DNA of 40,334 nucleotides from Telluribacter roseus (lineage in GTDB: Bacteria > Bacteroidota > Bacteroidia > Cytophagales > Spirosomataceae). This document shows positions 1-11,600 of this stretch, piece after piece. Within the stretch, counting starts at the first letter, position 1. Every line of letters begins with the position of its first letter. Location: assembly GCF_017355915.2 (NCBI RefSeq), contig NZ_JAFEUV020000025.1, positions 1 through 40,334 of the forward strand, written 5' to 3'. A program made the translations under genes and the position numbers. The notes beneath the pieces are model-generated. The model searched no databases, was not told the DNA's origin, and saw only the letters and a list, made by a program, of their open reading frames with translations.

Positions 1-3000
1 CAGATCATTAGCCGTCAGCGAGGCTGTGTTGGCGTTGACCAGGGTGGCTGTATTAGGTCCACTCTGCTGCGTCCACTGGTGAGCAGCGATGCTGCCGTCA
101 GGATCATTACCTGAGCCAGCCAGCGTGACCGTGTTGGCAGGCAGGGTGATGGTCTGGTCTGCTCCTGCGTTAGCCGTTGGTGCCTGATTGGCAGCCAGAT
201 CTGTTACACTGAAATTAATAGTAAGGGGTGTACCAGCCGTACCGGAGGCGCTGGCACCTGTATAAGGGGTACAGAGCAAGCTATAGTTACCCAGTGCTGG
301 TGTCCAGGCATTGTAATTACCGTTGGCGTCTCCGAATAAAGCGTAGGGGGCGCCAGTCTCGTTTTGAGTACGGCTCTGTTTGCCACTCAATACGAATTTA
401 ACACTACCTACCGGATAAGGTTCTGTATTAGCCCGGATGTTCAAATTTCTGGTTGGCAGGGTAGACAGATCCAGAACATCGTTGGCAACCAGATCACGGA
501 TAGGTTGCTCTGAATCGGCGTTGATCAGTGTAAAGCTTATAACTTGTTGCGTAACATTAGCGGCCTGATTGACAGTTACACTCACTTCATCAAAGGATGC
601 AGCGCCCTGATTGTCAGTGACCGTCAGACGGAACACATAGGTGCCCGCTACCAGATTATTAGCCGTCAGCGAGGCGGTGCTGGCGTTGACCAGGGTAGCC
701 GTATTAGGCCCACTCTGTTGCGTCCACTGGTGAGCAGCGATGCTGCCGTCGGGATCATTACCTGAACCAGCCAGCGTGACCGTATTAGTAGGCAGGGTAA
801 TGGTCTGATCCGATCCCGCATTGGCTGTCGGAGATTGATTGGTAGCCTGATCTACTACATCAAACTTTATAGTTAAAGCAGTGCCAGCTGCACCCGAAAC
901 ATTGGCTCCAGTATAAGGCGTTCCAGTCAGATTGTAAGTACCTGCAAGTGGCGTCCAGTTATTAAAGTTACCATTAACATCTCCGTATAGGGCGTAAGGC
1001 AAGCCTGAATCGTTACTGCTTCGGTTTTGTCTTCCCGTCATTACAAATCGCACACTGCCAACTGGTGAGGGGCTGGTATTGGCTCGGATGTTCAGGTTGC
1101 GGGTGGGCAATGTAGCCAGATTCAACAGATCATTGGCAACCAGATCACGTATGGGTTCTTCGGTATCAGCATTGATCAGCGTGAAGCTGACTAGGCGCTG
1201 GTCGGAAAGGACTGTCACGATTACATCATCTGTAGCAGTGGCACCACTATTGTCAGTAGCTGTCAGGCGGAAGGTATAGGTACCTGGGACCAGATCACTA
1301 GCTGTTAACGTAGCTGTAGAAGCATTAGCTAATGTGGCGTTTGATCCAGCTACCTGGCTCCATTGATAGGAGGCAATAGTACCATCAGCATCTCTGGCTG
1401 AACCAATCAGGGTAAGATTGTTAGCAGGGGAGGTGATTGTCTGGTCGGCTCCCGCGTCAGCTATCGGAGGCTGGTTACCGGCTGAGCAGGTAGTTTCAAA
1501 GTTAGTCAGTACCTGTGCGGTTGATTGATTGATAGAGGAATGGTACATGACCAACCGGTCAATCTGGTGTCCCTTTGCACGAGCCGAAATCTGGATCTTA
1601 TATACACCCGGTGTATTGAACTCAGCAGCAACCTGATAAGGGTCTTCGTCGTTGGCATTGGTTGACCAGGTCCAGTCGGTAGTTTTCGAGGAAAATATCT
1701 TAAACCAGCCATCTCCTCCGGATCCGTTAGCCGTTGGTAATTTGCCACTGCCTTTGGGATATACCACAAGTGAACCCTGTTCAGCATAAAAATTACTGGC
1801 ATCGGGCAGGCGCAGGAACGAGTCGTTGTGTTCGTTCTGCAGGAAACCAATACCCACTCTGTTATGCCATCGGAAATAGTACTTACCTGTCTTTGTGATT
1901 TTGACAGTGGTCTCGATCAGACCTACGCCTGTTTTGTTCAGACTTTCCGTATTAACCCATTCGATGTAGCTGCTTCCAGTATAGCCAGTAGCCGTAGTTC
2001 TCCGCTCCCAGCCCGAGGGTAGGTTTAGATTTTCGGCTTCAATTACCAGTAGACCATTTTGCTCTGCATAGGGAGTAGTACAATTCTCTATAGTAGAGTT
2101 AGGTGCCTGATCCATGATCGTAAAGTTAACCGTCAGCGCAGTACCGATAGCGCCGGTTGCTCCTGCTCCGGTATAAGGCGTACAGGTCAGGCTGTAGCTT
2201 CCTAGGTTAGGCATCCAGGCGTTAAAGTCTCCATTGTTATCACCATACAAGGCGTAAGGGAAGCCTGTTTCTGTTTGTATCCTGCCTGGCGAACCAGTAA
2301 GTTCGAACTTTACACTACCTACCGGGTACGGCTCCGTATTGGCCCGTATATTAATATTTCGGGTGGGCAGTGTAGCCAGATTTAGCACATCATTTACCGT
2401 TAGCTCCCGGATGGGCTGATCGGTATCTGCGTTCATCAGCGTAAAGCTCACTACTTTCTGATTGGAAAGTACCTTCACCGAAGCTTCATCCACAGATGAA
2501 GCTCCCTTATCATCTGTGACAGTTAAACGGAAAGTGTAAGTTCCTGGCACTAGTTCGCTAGCAATAAGTCTGTTACTATTGGCATCAGTAAGTATAGCAT
2601 TGTTAGGCCCGCTTGTTTGGACCCACTGATAGGATATAATACTTCCATCGGGATCATTAGCTGTACCAGTTAGGGTTGCACTGTTCTGGGGCAGGGAGAC
2701 TGTCTGATCAGCTCCGGCATTAACAGTAGGTGCCTTATTAGCGGTAACATCACCTATACAGGAAGTTTCCGGATTAGATAAAGCTTGAGCCGTAGCCGCA
2801 TCGACAGATGAGTGATACATGATCAGGCGGTTGATCAGATGACCATCCGAACGAGGGGCTATCTGAATCCGGTATACCCCAGGCGTATTAAACTCGGCAA
2901 CAATTTGCAGTTGCTCAGTATCACTAGTGTTGGTAGACCAGGTCCAGTTGGTAGTACCGTGGGTGTAGACCTTGAACCATCCTTCTGCTCCAACTCCATT

Positions 3001-5214
3001 GGCAGTAGGTGTTTTACCACTGCCAACAGGATATACGGTGCGGTTACCAGTGGCGTAAAAGTTACTAGCATCGGGCATACGTAACCAGGAGTCATTATGG
3101 TCCGTTGCTGAGGTACCCTTGCCAACCTTGCTATGCCAGCGGAAGTGGTATTTACCGGTTTTAGTGATCTTGACGGTGGTTTCAATGATACCGGATCCTG
3201 GTGCATAATAGTTGGCGGCATTTACCCATTCGATATAGCCGCTGCCGGTATAGCCATTTACACCAGTCTTTTTCTGCCAACCAAGGGGCAGGTTCAGGTT
3301 CTCAGCTTCAATTACAACCAAACCATTCTTTTCCTCGAAGGGGGCATCACAGGACGATATAGGTTCTGATTCTCTTTTAACCAGCACTACCCAGTCTTCA
3401 GTAGGTTCAGCCGGTGGATCACCCACAGACTTGGAACCAAGACCTGAGAAAGAGGTAACCGTTCCATTGTGCAAGGTACCCGTGCGTGGATTGTACCATT
3501 TGACACTATATATAGCATTAGTAAAAATAGTGATGTTGGTACTGCCACCATTCTTAAGGTATACTACATACAAGTCACTCTGTTTACCAATCATCCAGCC
3601 GTTACTTACATTAGTAAGAGAAATTAATTCACCTACCGGAGCATGGTTCTTAAAGAAGTCCAGCGCATATTTGTTATAACGCCACATTTTAGCGCGAGAG
3701 CGGAAATCCTGAGCGGTGAGGTCAGTTTCACCTGTCTGGTAGCCAAAGTAGTACTCTACTCCAGCCCCCAAAGCCATGATATTTCCCCATAGAACTTCCT
3801 TCCTTATGTCATTCTGGTTGTCGGCAACTGAACCCTTATTGCCCGAATAGTCGGCATCTGCTGCTACTCCAGTACTTGCATCGCCCTGTTCGTCATTGGC
3901 TACGATCCATTTCTTTCCGGCTTGTGCAGACTGTTCCACCCACTTTTGGGTTTCCAGATAGACATTGTTCCAGGGAGTCAGGAGGGAAACACCGGTGTAT
4001 TTGGAATTATTACCTAACAGGGGCGGATGTACTAAGTATTGCTGGCCGGAGCCGGCATGAATGGTGATATGATGCTTGTAGGGGTCATTGCGGGAGAAGT
4101 ACTCTGCCATGTCTTTGCGCTGCTGATCTGACTGCACGTTTTCTTCGCCCATGTTCCAGTTCAGGGCCAGGTGGTGACCGAAGCGCGCGATCAGCTCCCG
4201 GTAGTAGAGCTTGCGCAGAGTGCCCAGGTCTCCTCCATCCAGCAGCTTGTCATTTTCAGTTTCCTGCAGTTTAAAGTGCAGGTACATACCTTTGGTGTCG
4301 GCATGCTCAAACACCTTCTCCCACTGCTCGAGCTTGGAGCAGTCAAAGCGGGTGTAGTCGCTGGTATTCAGGTAAGGGTATACATTTCGGTCATCCCCGT
4401 TGATGTTCATGGTCAGGAAGGAGAAGGCATTGAGCCCCTGACCGGACAGGTAGTTGATGGCGCCGATGATGCCTTTGCCCTTGCCGTCCTTCCAGGTCGG
4501 ATCACCCGACTGCCAGTCCTGCAGGTGAGCACCGTAGGTTTTTCTTCTGCCGCCGTTGTCTGGTGTATTATCAAAGTCCTCATAGGCCAGGAAGTTCTCG
4601 GGAGAGTCTACCCCTCCCTTGAGGAAGTACTCGCCCGTCTCGGCAAACTGCAGGTAGTGCTGTCCTACGTAGCGCAGGCGGCCTTTGCCCCTAAAGTCCA
4701 CTCCTCCCTTATCAGTAGGAGCAATGGTGAAGGAGCCGCTCTGGCCATCCACCGGACTGACGGCACTGCCGGCATTCGGATCTTCGCTCACGGCAAGGTC
4801 AGGTCCTGTTCTCATGGATACAGAGTAGGTCCAGGTGCCTACTTCATCGGGGGCGAAGTGCACCTTCCACACGTTACCGGCCGAAGCGCTGGTCTGGGCA
4901 GCATTGCCATCGGCGGCAAAGTAGCCGGGCACCAGGTAGGATTTGGAGCCGTTGGAGAAGGTGACGTTGAGGCGGTAGTTGAGGAATGGGTTGTCGGAAG
5001 CGGTTTCAGAGGAAGCCGGTCCGTCGATGAGCAGCGTGATCTTGTGCCATTTTTTTAGCTCCCCCTGTACGGTCACCTGGCCGGTGCCATTGTTGACAAG
5101 GGTGGGAAAGGGTATACCAGCGGCCTTTCCGGTTGTAGGTAATGCTGCCAGTAGAATCGAAAAATAAGTTAGTAGTCTGAGCTGCCTAACGCCCCTGAGT
5201 AGAAATGGCTTCAT
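1..5214 (-). CDS. Giant secreted DUF5060/glycosidase-like multidomain protein (3' end outside window)
   Basis: I translated this frame from the ATG at 5214 to base 1 and met no stop in 1738 codons, so the C terminus lies beyond the left edge. A signal peptide (about residues 1-32) precedes a DUF5060-like beta domain (about 33-145, followed by the typical LKGGVDSPENFLAYEDFD segment) and a TIM-barrel-like region resembling apiosidase-like/DUF4038 glycosidases (about 150-550, with LNWNMGEEN as a possible acidic site). Two related carbohydrate-binding-like domains, each starting EAENLNLP and containing GYIEW or SYIEW, fall near 618-818 and 1042-1241. Four K319/PKD modules are visible, three followed by a domain of the SFTLINAD type; the fourth is cut by the window edge. 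The protein is probably exported to the cell surface to bind or cut polysaccharide. A T9SS tail is expected but not visible. The catalytic assignment is inference from family resemblance. Confidence 0.85.
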   Translation of the reverse strand, partial: MKPFLLRGVRQLRLLTYFSILLAALPTTGKAAGIPFPTLVNNGTGQVTVQGELKKWHKITLLIDGPASSETASDNPFLNYRLNVTFSNGSKSYLVPGYFAADGNAAQTSASAGNVWKVHFAPDEVGTWTYSVSMRTGPDLAVSEDPNAGSAVSPVDGQSGSFTIAPTDKGGVDFRGKGRLRYVGQHYLQFAETGEYFLKGGVDSPENFLAYEDFDNTPDNGGRRKTYGAHLQDWQSGDPTWKDGKGKGIIGAINYLSGQGLNAFSFLTMNINGDDRNVYPYLNTSDYTRFDCSKLEQWEKVFEHADTKGMYLHFKLQETENDKLLDGGDLGTLRKLYYRELIARFGHHLALNWNMGEENVQSDQQRKDMAEYFSRNDPYKHHITIHAGSGQQYLVHPPLLGNNSKYTGVSLLTPWNNVYLETQKWVEQSAQAGKKWIVANDEQGDASTGVAADADYSGNKGSVADNQNDIRKEVLWGNIMALGAGVEYYFGYQTGETDLTAQDFRSRAKMWRYNKYALDFFKNHAPVGELISLTNVSNGWMIGKQSDLYVVYLKNGGSTNITIFTNAIYSVKWYNPRTGTLHNGTVTSFSGLGSKSVGDPPAEPTEDWVVLVKRESEPISSCDAPFEEKNGLVVIEAENLNLPLGWQKKTGVNGYTGSGYIEWVNAANYYAPGSGIIETTVKITKTGKYHFRWHSKVGKGTSATDHNDSWLRMPDASNFYATGNRTVYPVGSGKTPTANGVGAEGWFKVYTHGTTNWTWSTNTSDTEQLQIVAEFNTPGVYRIQIAPRSDGHLINRLIMYHSSVDAATAQALSNPETSCIGDVTANKAPTVNAGADQTVSLPQNSATLTGTANDPDGSIISYQWVQTSGPNNAILTDANSNRLIASELVPGTYTFRLTVTDDKGASSVDEASVKVLSNQKVVSFTLMNADTDQPIRELTVNDVLNLATLPTRNINIRANTEPYPVGSVKFELTGSPGRIQTETGFPYALYGDNNGDFNAWMPNLGSYSLTCTPYTGAGATGAIGTALTVNFTIMDQAPNSTIENCTTPYAEQNGLLVIEAENLNLPSGWERRTTATGYTGSSYIEWVNTESLNKTGVGLIETTVKITKTGKYYFRWHNRVGIGFLQNEHNDSFLRLPDASNFYAEQGSLVVYPKGSGKLPTANGSGGDGWFKIFSSKTTDWTWSTNANDEDPYQVAAEFNTPGVYKIQISARAKGHQIDRLVMYHSSINQSTAQVLTNFETTCSAGNQPPIADAGADQTITSPANNLTLIGSARDADGTIASYQWSQVAGSNATLANASTATLTASDLVPGTYTFRLTATDNSGATATDDVIVTVLSDQRLVSFTLINADTEEPIRDLVANDLLNLATLPTRNLNIRANTSPSPVGSVRFVMTGRQNRSSNDSGLPYALYGDVNGNFNNWTPLAGTYNLTGTPYTGANVSGAAGTALTIKFDVVDQATNQSPTANAGSDQTITLPTNTVTLAGSGNDPDGSIAAHQWTQQSGPNTATLVNASTASLTANNLVAGTYVFRLTVTDNQGAASFDEVSVTVNQAANVTQQVISFTLINADSEQPIRDLVANDVLDLSTLPTRNLNIRANTEPYPVGSVKFVLSGKQSRTQNETGAPYALFGDANGNYNAWTPALGNYSLLCTPYTGASASGTAGTPLTINFSVTDLAANQAPTANAGADQTITLPANTVTLAGSGNDPDGSIAAHQWTQQSGPNTATLVNANTASLTANDL

Positions 5215-5613
5215 AGAAAGTGTGTTAATAAATACATAGAATTTGATTCAGATAATGAAAAATCAATTGGTTAAGTAATAGATGCTGCTTGTTACTGTTC
5301 CGGAGTCGCACAGCCCTGCTAGTCGAATAGATCTGTTAGGTGTAGTACAAGTGAATATCAAAGGCATGTAGGAGTTTAGGTTAGGCTGATTCTGAAAAGG
5401 TGATTGGTGTGTACTGGTATTAACCAGCTTCTCGCTGTATACAATAAGTGTGTCTGGTGTTTTTATAAAGGTTACATAAATTTTGTGTGTATATATTATT
5501 TGACGTGACTTATACTATTGAGGCCGGATATAGCAAGAGGATTTTGGGGAGCTGGTTCAACAACGTTCCCAGAGAGCCTGCTTTGATGCCAGGCTCTCTG
5601 GGGCATTGATTAT
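5215..5613. other. Intergenic region between the two giant genes
   Basis: These 399 bases hold the terminator-like hairpin of the 2767-residue gene at 5568-5602 and must contain the promoter of the downstream giant gene if it is transcribed separately. I found no exact TAnnTTTG match on the minus strand. A one-mismatch version (TGCCTTTG) occurs near 5362-5369 without a good upstream TTG. I see no gene here. Confidence 0.6.
5568..5602 (-). terminator. Hairpin terminator after the 2767-residue protein gene
   Basis: A perfect 13-bp inverted repeat (CCCAGAGAGCCTG at 5568-5580 and its complement at 5590-5602, 9-base loop) starts 11 bases beyond the stop codon at 5614. The stem is GC-rich and placed as a terminator would be, but the minus-strand tail is not a clean U-run, so termination efficiency is uncertain. 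Confidence 0.65.
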
Positions 5614-8600
5614 TTAGTATGTCTTAATCAGCTTATAGGTTTTTACTTTTCTACCAGCACCTATATGCAGAAAGTACATGCCTGGTGCTACTTCATTGCC
5701 GAAGGTGATTGTTTGTTCGGCTTGTAGATCTTCCAGTTGCATCACTACTCGGCCAGTGACATCAAAAAGAACAGCCGGTAACTTTCCTTCTCCTTTACCC
5801 CGCACCTGAAGTGTTATCGTTTCAGCAAAGGGGTTAGGATAAAAAGTTATTTCCAGGACTTCCGCATCGGCGGAACCTTCGGCAGCCAGGCGGGCTCCTG
5901 CCTGATCTACTACGCTAAAGTTGATCGTGAGCGGAGTACCGGCGGTACCTTTGGCGCTTGCCTCGGTGTAAGGAGTAGCCGTCAGGCTGTAATTGCCCAG
6001 TGCGGGTGTCCAGTTGCGGTAGTTACCGCTATCGTCACCAAACAGGGCATAGGGGAAGCCCGTCTCGGTCTGGGTACGATTCTGTTTGCCACTCATGACA
6101 AACTTCACACTGCCTACGGGTGACGGATTGGTATTGGACCGGATGTTTAGGTTGCGGGTTGGCAGCGTAGCCAGATTGATCACATCATTAGGCACCAGGT
6201 CACGGATAGGCTGTTCTGTATCGGCATTAATTAGTGTGAAGCTCACTACCTGTTGGGTAGTTGGTGCGGCCGGATGTACAAGTACGCTTACCTCATCATG
6301 AGCGGTAGCTCCCTGGTTGTCGGTGACCGTCAGGCGGAAGGTATAGGTACCTGCTACCAGATCATTAGCTGTCAGCGAGGCTGTGTTGGCGTTGACCAGG
6401 GTGGCTGTATTAGGTCCACTCTGCTGCGTCCACTGGTGAGCAGCGATGCTGCCGTCAGGATCATTACCTGAGCCAGCCAGCGTGACCGTGTTGGTAGGTA
6501 GGGTGATGGTCTGGTCTGCTCCCGCGTTGGCCGTTGGTGCCTGATTGGCCGGTGCGGCCTGATTGACAGTTACACTCACTTCATCAAAGCCAGTAGTTCC
6601 CTGGTTGTCGGTGACCGTCAGGCGGAAGGTATAGGTACCTGCTACCAGATCATTAGCCGTCAGCGAGGCGGTGTTGGCGTTGACCAGGGTGGCTGTATTA
6701 GGTCCACTCTGCTGCGTCCACTGGTGAGCAGCGATGCTGCCGTCGGGATCATTACCTGAGCCAGCCAGTGTGACCGTGTTGGCAGGCAGGGTGATGGTCT
6801 GGTCTGCTCCCGCGTTAGCCGTTGGAGGCTGGTTGGATCCTCCTATACCTTCGCCATTCAGCGTTACTACGGTACTTCCACCGGTTCCGGAATGGGTGAT
6901 AGTCAGTGTAGCCGTCTTATTACCTGCGGATGTAGGGCTAAACCTTACATTCAGAGTTATACTCTGACCCACCGGAAGAACGAAGGGTAGTGTGTAAGGA
7001 GCCGTATGGGCAAACTCAGTACTTCCCGAGACAGCAATGGCTGTTATGAGTATAGCCTGATTACCTGTGGTGTTTGTCAGGGACAGCGGTGTATCCTTAG
7101 ACGTATTTACCGCCACCTGTCCCAGCGGAGCTGTTGATGGAGCCAATAGCTGACTTTGCGTCAAAGGAGTACCTGTAGGGGTAGTAGGACCTGATTTAGA
7201 GAATAGTTCTTGTGTATTCAGTTCGGGAGATCCTCCCTGTGATCCCGATCCGGCGACGATGTAGATAGAACCATTATTAACAATGGCTTGTGTTGCATGT
7301 CTGCCTTGTTGCAGGTCAGCCAGGCGCCGCCAGGTATTGGTGGTCGGATTTAAAGCTTCCGTTTCCTTATGTGCTGTTGGCTGGCTGCTTTCTCCTCCAA
7401 TGATAAGCAGCTCGCCATCCAGTACAGCCGAGGCAGTACCAGCGCGAGGGGTTGGAATATTTGTAGGCAGAACCGTCCACTGACCGGTAGCAAAGTCATA
7501 GCTATCTACCTCCGGTACCGTTAGCTGGAAAGTTTGTCCTGTGTTTTGGGATGAGCGTCTACCACCGGCTGCCAGTAATTTATTATTGATGATTGCAGCC
7601 TGGAAGTGATCTCGTGCATGGGGAGCATCAGGAAGTACCTTCCAGGTATTGGTAGCCGGATCAAACTCATCAAACCAGGGCACATAACCACTTTTATGGC
7701 CTTGGGTATTACCGCCAATCAGGTAAATCTTATTGTTGTACACCACCGCTCCTGCGGATCCCCGGCGTCGGTTTTCCGGTATCTCAGGACCTACAATCCA
7801 CTTGTTTGCCTTAGGATCATAGATATAGATGTTAGGTACGGAAGTTTCGGAAGGGAAACTGCCTGTAAATGCTCCTGCAATGTAAACAAATCCTTCATGT
7901 GTAACGGCTTGGAAATGGTGCAGCTGAATAGGAGGGAATGCCGCATTGATCCAGGACTTGGCAACGGGATCGTACACCTGTACCGGCTTGGAGTTTCTTC
8001 CCCCTAGTAGGAAAAACCTATCTCCGGCCTGTACATAAGCCGATTCATGGCGGGCTGTAGGCGAACCAGAACTTGGGGTGACGGTTTGCCATGCACCACT
8101 ATTTTCCGGTAGCGAAATACTGATTAGAAAAATGTCCGTTGCCGTGCCTCCTTTACCATCACTCGCAGTGACCTTAATGGACAGACTGGCCGGACTACCA
8201 CCTGGAGGCGTACCGTTAAAAGTACGGCTAGTTGCAGTGAAGGTTAACCATGCTGGTAGTGGGTTACCATCTTCCAGACTGGCTACATACGTCAGAGCAT
8301 CATTATCCGCATCGGTGAAAGTATTTTCGGCAAAAGCAAAATTAAAAGCCGTACCAATCATGGCATTCTGATCAGTTATGGCATTAGCAACCACCGGAGC
8401 CTGATTAGCTGATGATGCCTGATTAACTAAAACGCTTACCTCATCAAAGCCAGTAGTCCCCTGGTTGTCGGTGACCGTCAGGCGGAAGGTATAGGTACCT
8501 GCTACCAGATCATTAGCTGTCAGCGAGGCTGTGTTAGCGTTGACCAAGGTGGCTGTATTAGGTCCACTCTGCTGGCTCCACTGGTGAGCAGCGATGCTGC

Positions 8601-11600
8601 CGTCGGGATCATTACCTGAGCCAGCCAGCGTGACCGTGTTGGTAGGTAGCGTGATGGTCTGATCTGCTCCTGCGTTGGCCACAGGTGCCTGATTGGTCAC
8701 AGCCGGATTGACGGTAACGGTGATGGCTTCTTCATCGGACAGAGCCGGAGAACCATTATCAGTCACTTTGACTGTGAAGGGATAGCTACCAGCTGCAGCA
8801 GGGATCCAACTGAATGCACCAGTAGAGGCGTCGATAGTGGCTCCCTGCGGGGCGCCGGTCAGCGAGAAGCTCAGGCTCTGGCCGGCGTCCGTATCGCTCG
8901 CCTGAGCGGTGAAGCTTAGCGTCTGACCGGCGGTGATGGTCTTGTTGCCAATGTCGGACAGGACAGGCGCTGTGTTGGGGATAGGTTCTGTGCTGGGCAC
9001 TACCTCTATGGCAGACACTTTAGGGTTGTTAGCACTGCCAGCCACAAAAGCAATGTTAAGGGTACCATCAGTGACGCCAACGATAAAGGTTTCCTGAACA
9101 GCTTTCAGAGGTCCGCCAACTTTTGCTGTAATATCGTATTCAGTTAATTTGCGATGACCTTCGATGTCCACATTGAACTTGCGGGTACCGGTAGCCTTTA
9201 CGCCTAAGTACACCTCGGCAAAGTGAAGTACGATCTTATAGGTACCATTGCCGACTGGGACGTTGTAAGAGAACGTTCCATTGCGTTCGGTGCGGTATAG
9301 GGGATCGTCGGTAGTATTGTCGATTCCTACAACACCGGCATTGTAGGTGCTACCTCCTGAGAAGTAGGTGTCAGTAATGAACTGGCGGCTACCCGAGGCC
9401 GTAAAGGCTGTACCTCCGGCGTTAAAGCGGATTCCTCCGTCATTGACTACTACATTAATGTCGTCAAAGGCGGTAGCTCCCTGGTTGTCGGTGACCGTTA
9501 GGCGGAAGGTATAGGTACCTGCTACCAGATCATTAGCTGTCAGCGAGGCGGTGTTGGCGTTGACCAGGGTGGCTGTATTAGGCCCACTCTGCTGGCTCCA
9601 CTGGTGAGCAGCGATGCTGCCGTCAGGATCATTACCTGAGCCAGCCAGCGTGACCGTGTTGGCAGGCAGGGTGATGGTCTGGTCCGCTCCCGCGTTAGCC
9701 GTTGGTGTCTGATTGGCCGGTGCGGCCTGATTGACAGTTACACTCACTTCATCAAAGCCAGTAGTTCCCTGGTTGTCGGTGACCGTCAGACGGAAGGTAT
9801 AGGTACCTGCTACCAGATCATTAGCCGTCAGCGAGGCTGTGTTAGCGTTGACCAGGGTGGCTGTATTAGGTCCACTCTGCTGCGTCCACTGGTGAGCAGC
9901 GATGCTGCCGTCGGGATCATTACCTGAGCCAGCCAGTGTGACCGTGTTGGCAGGCAGGGTGATGGTCTGGTCCGCTCCCGCGTTAGCCGTTGGTGCTTGG
10001 TTAGCTGCTACCGGATTAACCGTGACGGAGACCTCGTCAAAGGCAGTGGCTCCCAGATTATCCATTATAGCCATACGAAAGACGTAGGTGCCGGTAACCA
10101 GGTTACCGGCCAGCAGCGTGGCCGTGTTTGCTCCACTCAGGCTAGCCGTACCGGGTCCGCTTTGTTGACTCCACTGGTAAGAGAAGATACTTCCATCGGG
10201 GTCCGTGGCCGACCCATTTATTGTAACGCTGTTGGCAGGCAGAGTGATGGTGTGATCGGTACCCGCGTTGGCGGTAGGTGTTTGATTCGACGCCTGATCT
10301 ACCACGTTAAAAGTAATGGTCAGTGGCGTGCCGGCAGTACCGGTAGCCGATTTCAGGGTGTAGGGAGTACACGTCAGGGTATAACTACCTACAGCAGGAG
10401 TCCATGGATTGTAGTCTCCGCCGTTGTCCCCAAACAGGGCATACGGAAAGCCTGTTTCTGTCTGGGTTTTACTTGATGCTCCGCTCATGACAAACTTGAC
10501 ACTACCTACCGGTGAAGGATTGGTATTCGCCCGGATACTAATGTTACGGGTTGGTAGCGTGGCCAGATTTAGCACATCCGTTGAAATGAAGTTACGTATA
10601 GGCTGGTCCGTATCCGCATTAATAAGCGTGAAGCTTACTACTTGCTGGCCCGAGCTCATTGTGACGGAAACCTCATCATAGGCCGATACTCCCTGGTTGT
10701 CGGTGACAGTCAGTCGGAAGACGTAGGTACCTGCCATTAGATTACTGGCCGTCAGGGTAGACGTATTGACCCCGCTAAGAGTAGCTATGCCGGGACCACT
10801 TTGCTGACTCCACTGCCAGGTAGTAATGCTGCCATCCGGGTCAACCGCGGAGCCGGTCAGGGTGACACTACCCGTAGTAACCGTTTGATCGGCTCCGGCT
10901 CCGGCCGTTGGGGGCTGATTAGTAGTAACCGGGTTCACCGTCACTGTAATCGTTTCCTCGTCCGATTGAGCCGGTACGCCATTGTCAGTCACCTTGATGG
11001 TAAAAGTATAGGTGCCGGCTGTGATGGGCTTCCAGGTAAACACCCCGGTTGAGGAGTTGATGCTGGCCCTTTCAGTACCCGATACACTGAAAGCCAGTGT
11101 CTGAGCCGGTACATCATGATCAGTAGCCTGAGCGGTGAATGTAAGGGTTTCGCCTACGGTTAAGGTCTTGTTGCCGATCTCAGACAGCACCGGAGCCGCG
11201 TTGGCAGGCGTATCGGAGGTGACCCGGATCAGGTCCCAGGTAGCGGTAAATGGCGTGGATCCCAGGGAGGTTGAAAGAATACCTACTGCCATTGCGGGGG
11301 CTCCCTGAATGGCTTCCAGCAGAGCACCGCCTGCTTTGATGGCCGGCCCCAGGTTGGTGATCGGACCTCCGTCCTTGGAGTGTTTGGGTTGTACCATACC
11401 CGTAGCCGGATTTACCGACAGATACAGGTCCATGGTACTCAGGGGCATGCCGCCGGGAAGGGTATACTCGCTGCTGTTGGCTTTCCCGTTGTTTTCATGC
11501 AGGATCTCTATACCTCCCGAGCCGCCATCGGAGCCGAGTACGATCTTAATATAGTTGTCCTGATCCCCCGTGCCTATAAATAAGCCCAGGGCCTGCCAGT

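Noticed and set aside
4171-5058. 295-codon plus-strand open frame opposite the first giant gene
   Set aside because: It is a shadow of the minus-strand coding frame: valine/glycine-rich with no family features, no start context, and the opposite strand has clear domains.
1-5214. Broken or frameshifted first gene
   Set aside because: Reading the minus strand by eye shows one unbroken frame to the window edge; it is cut only by the window.
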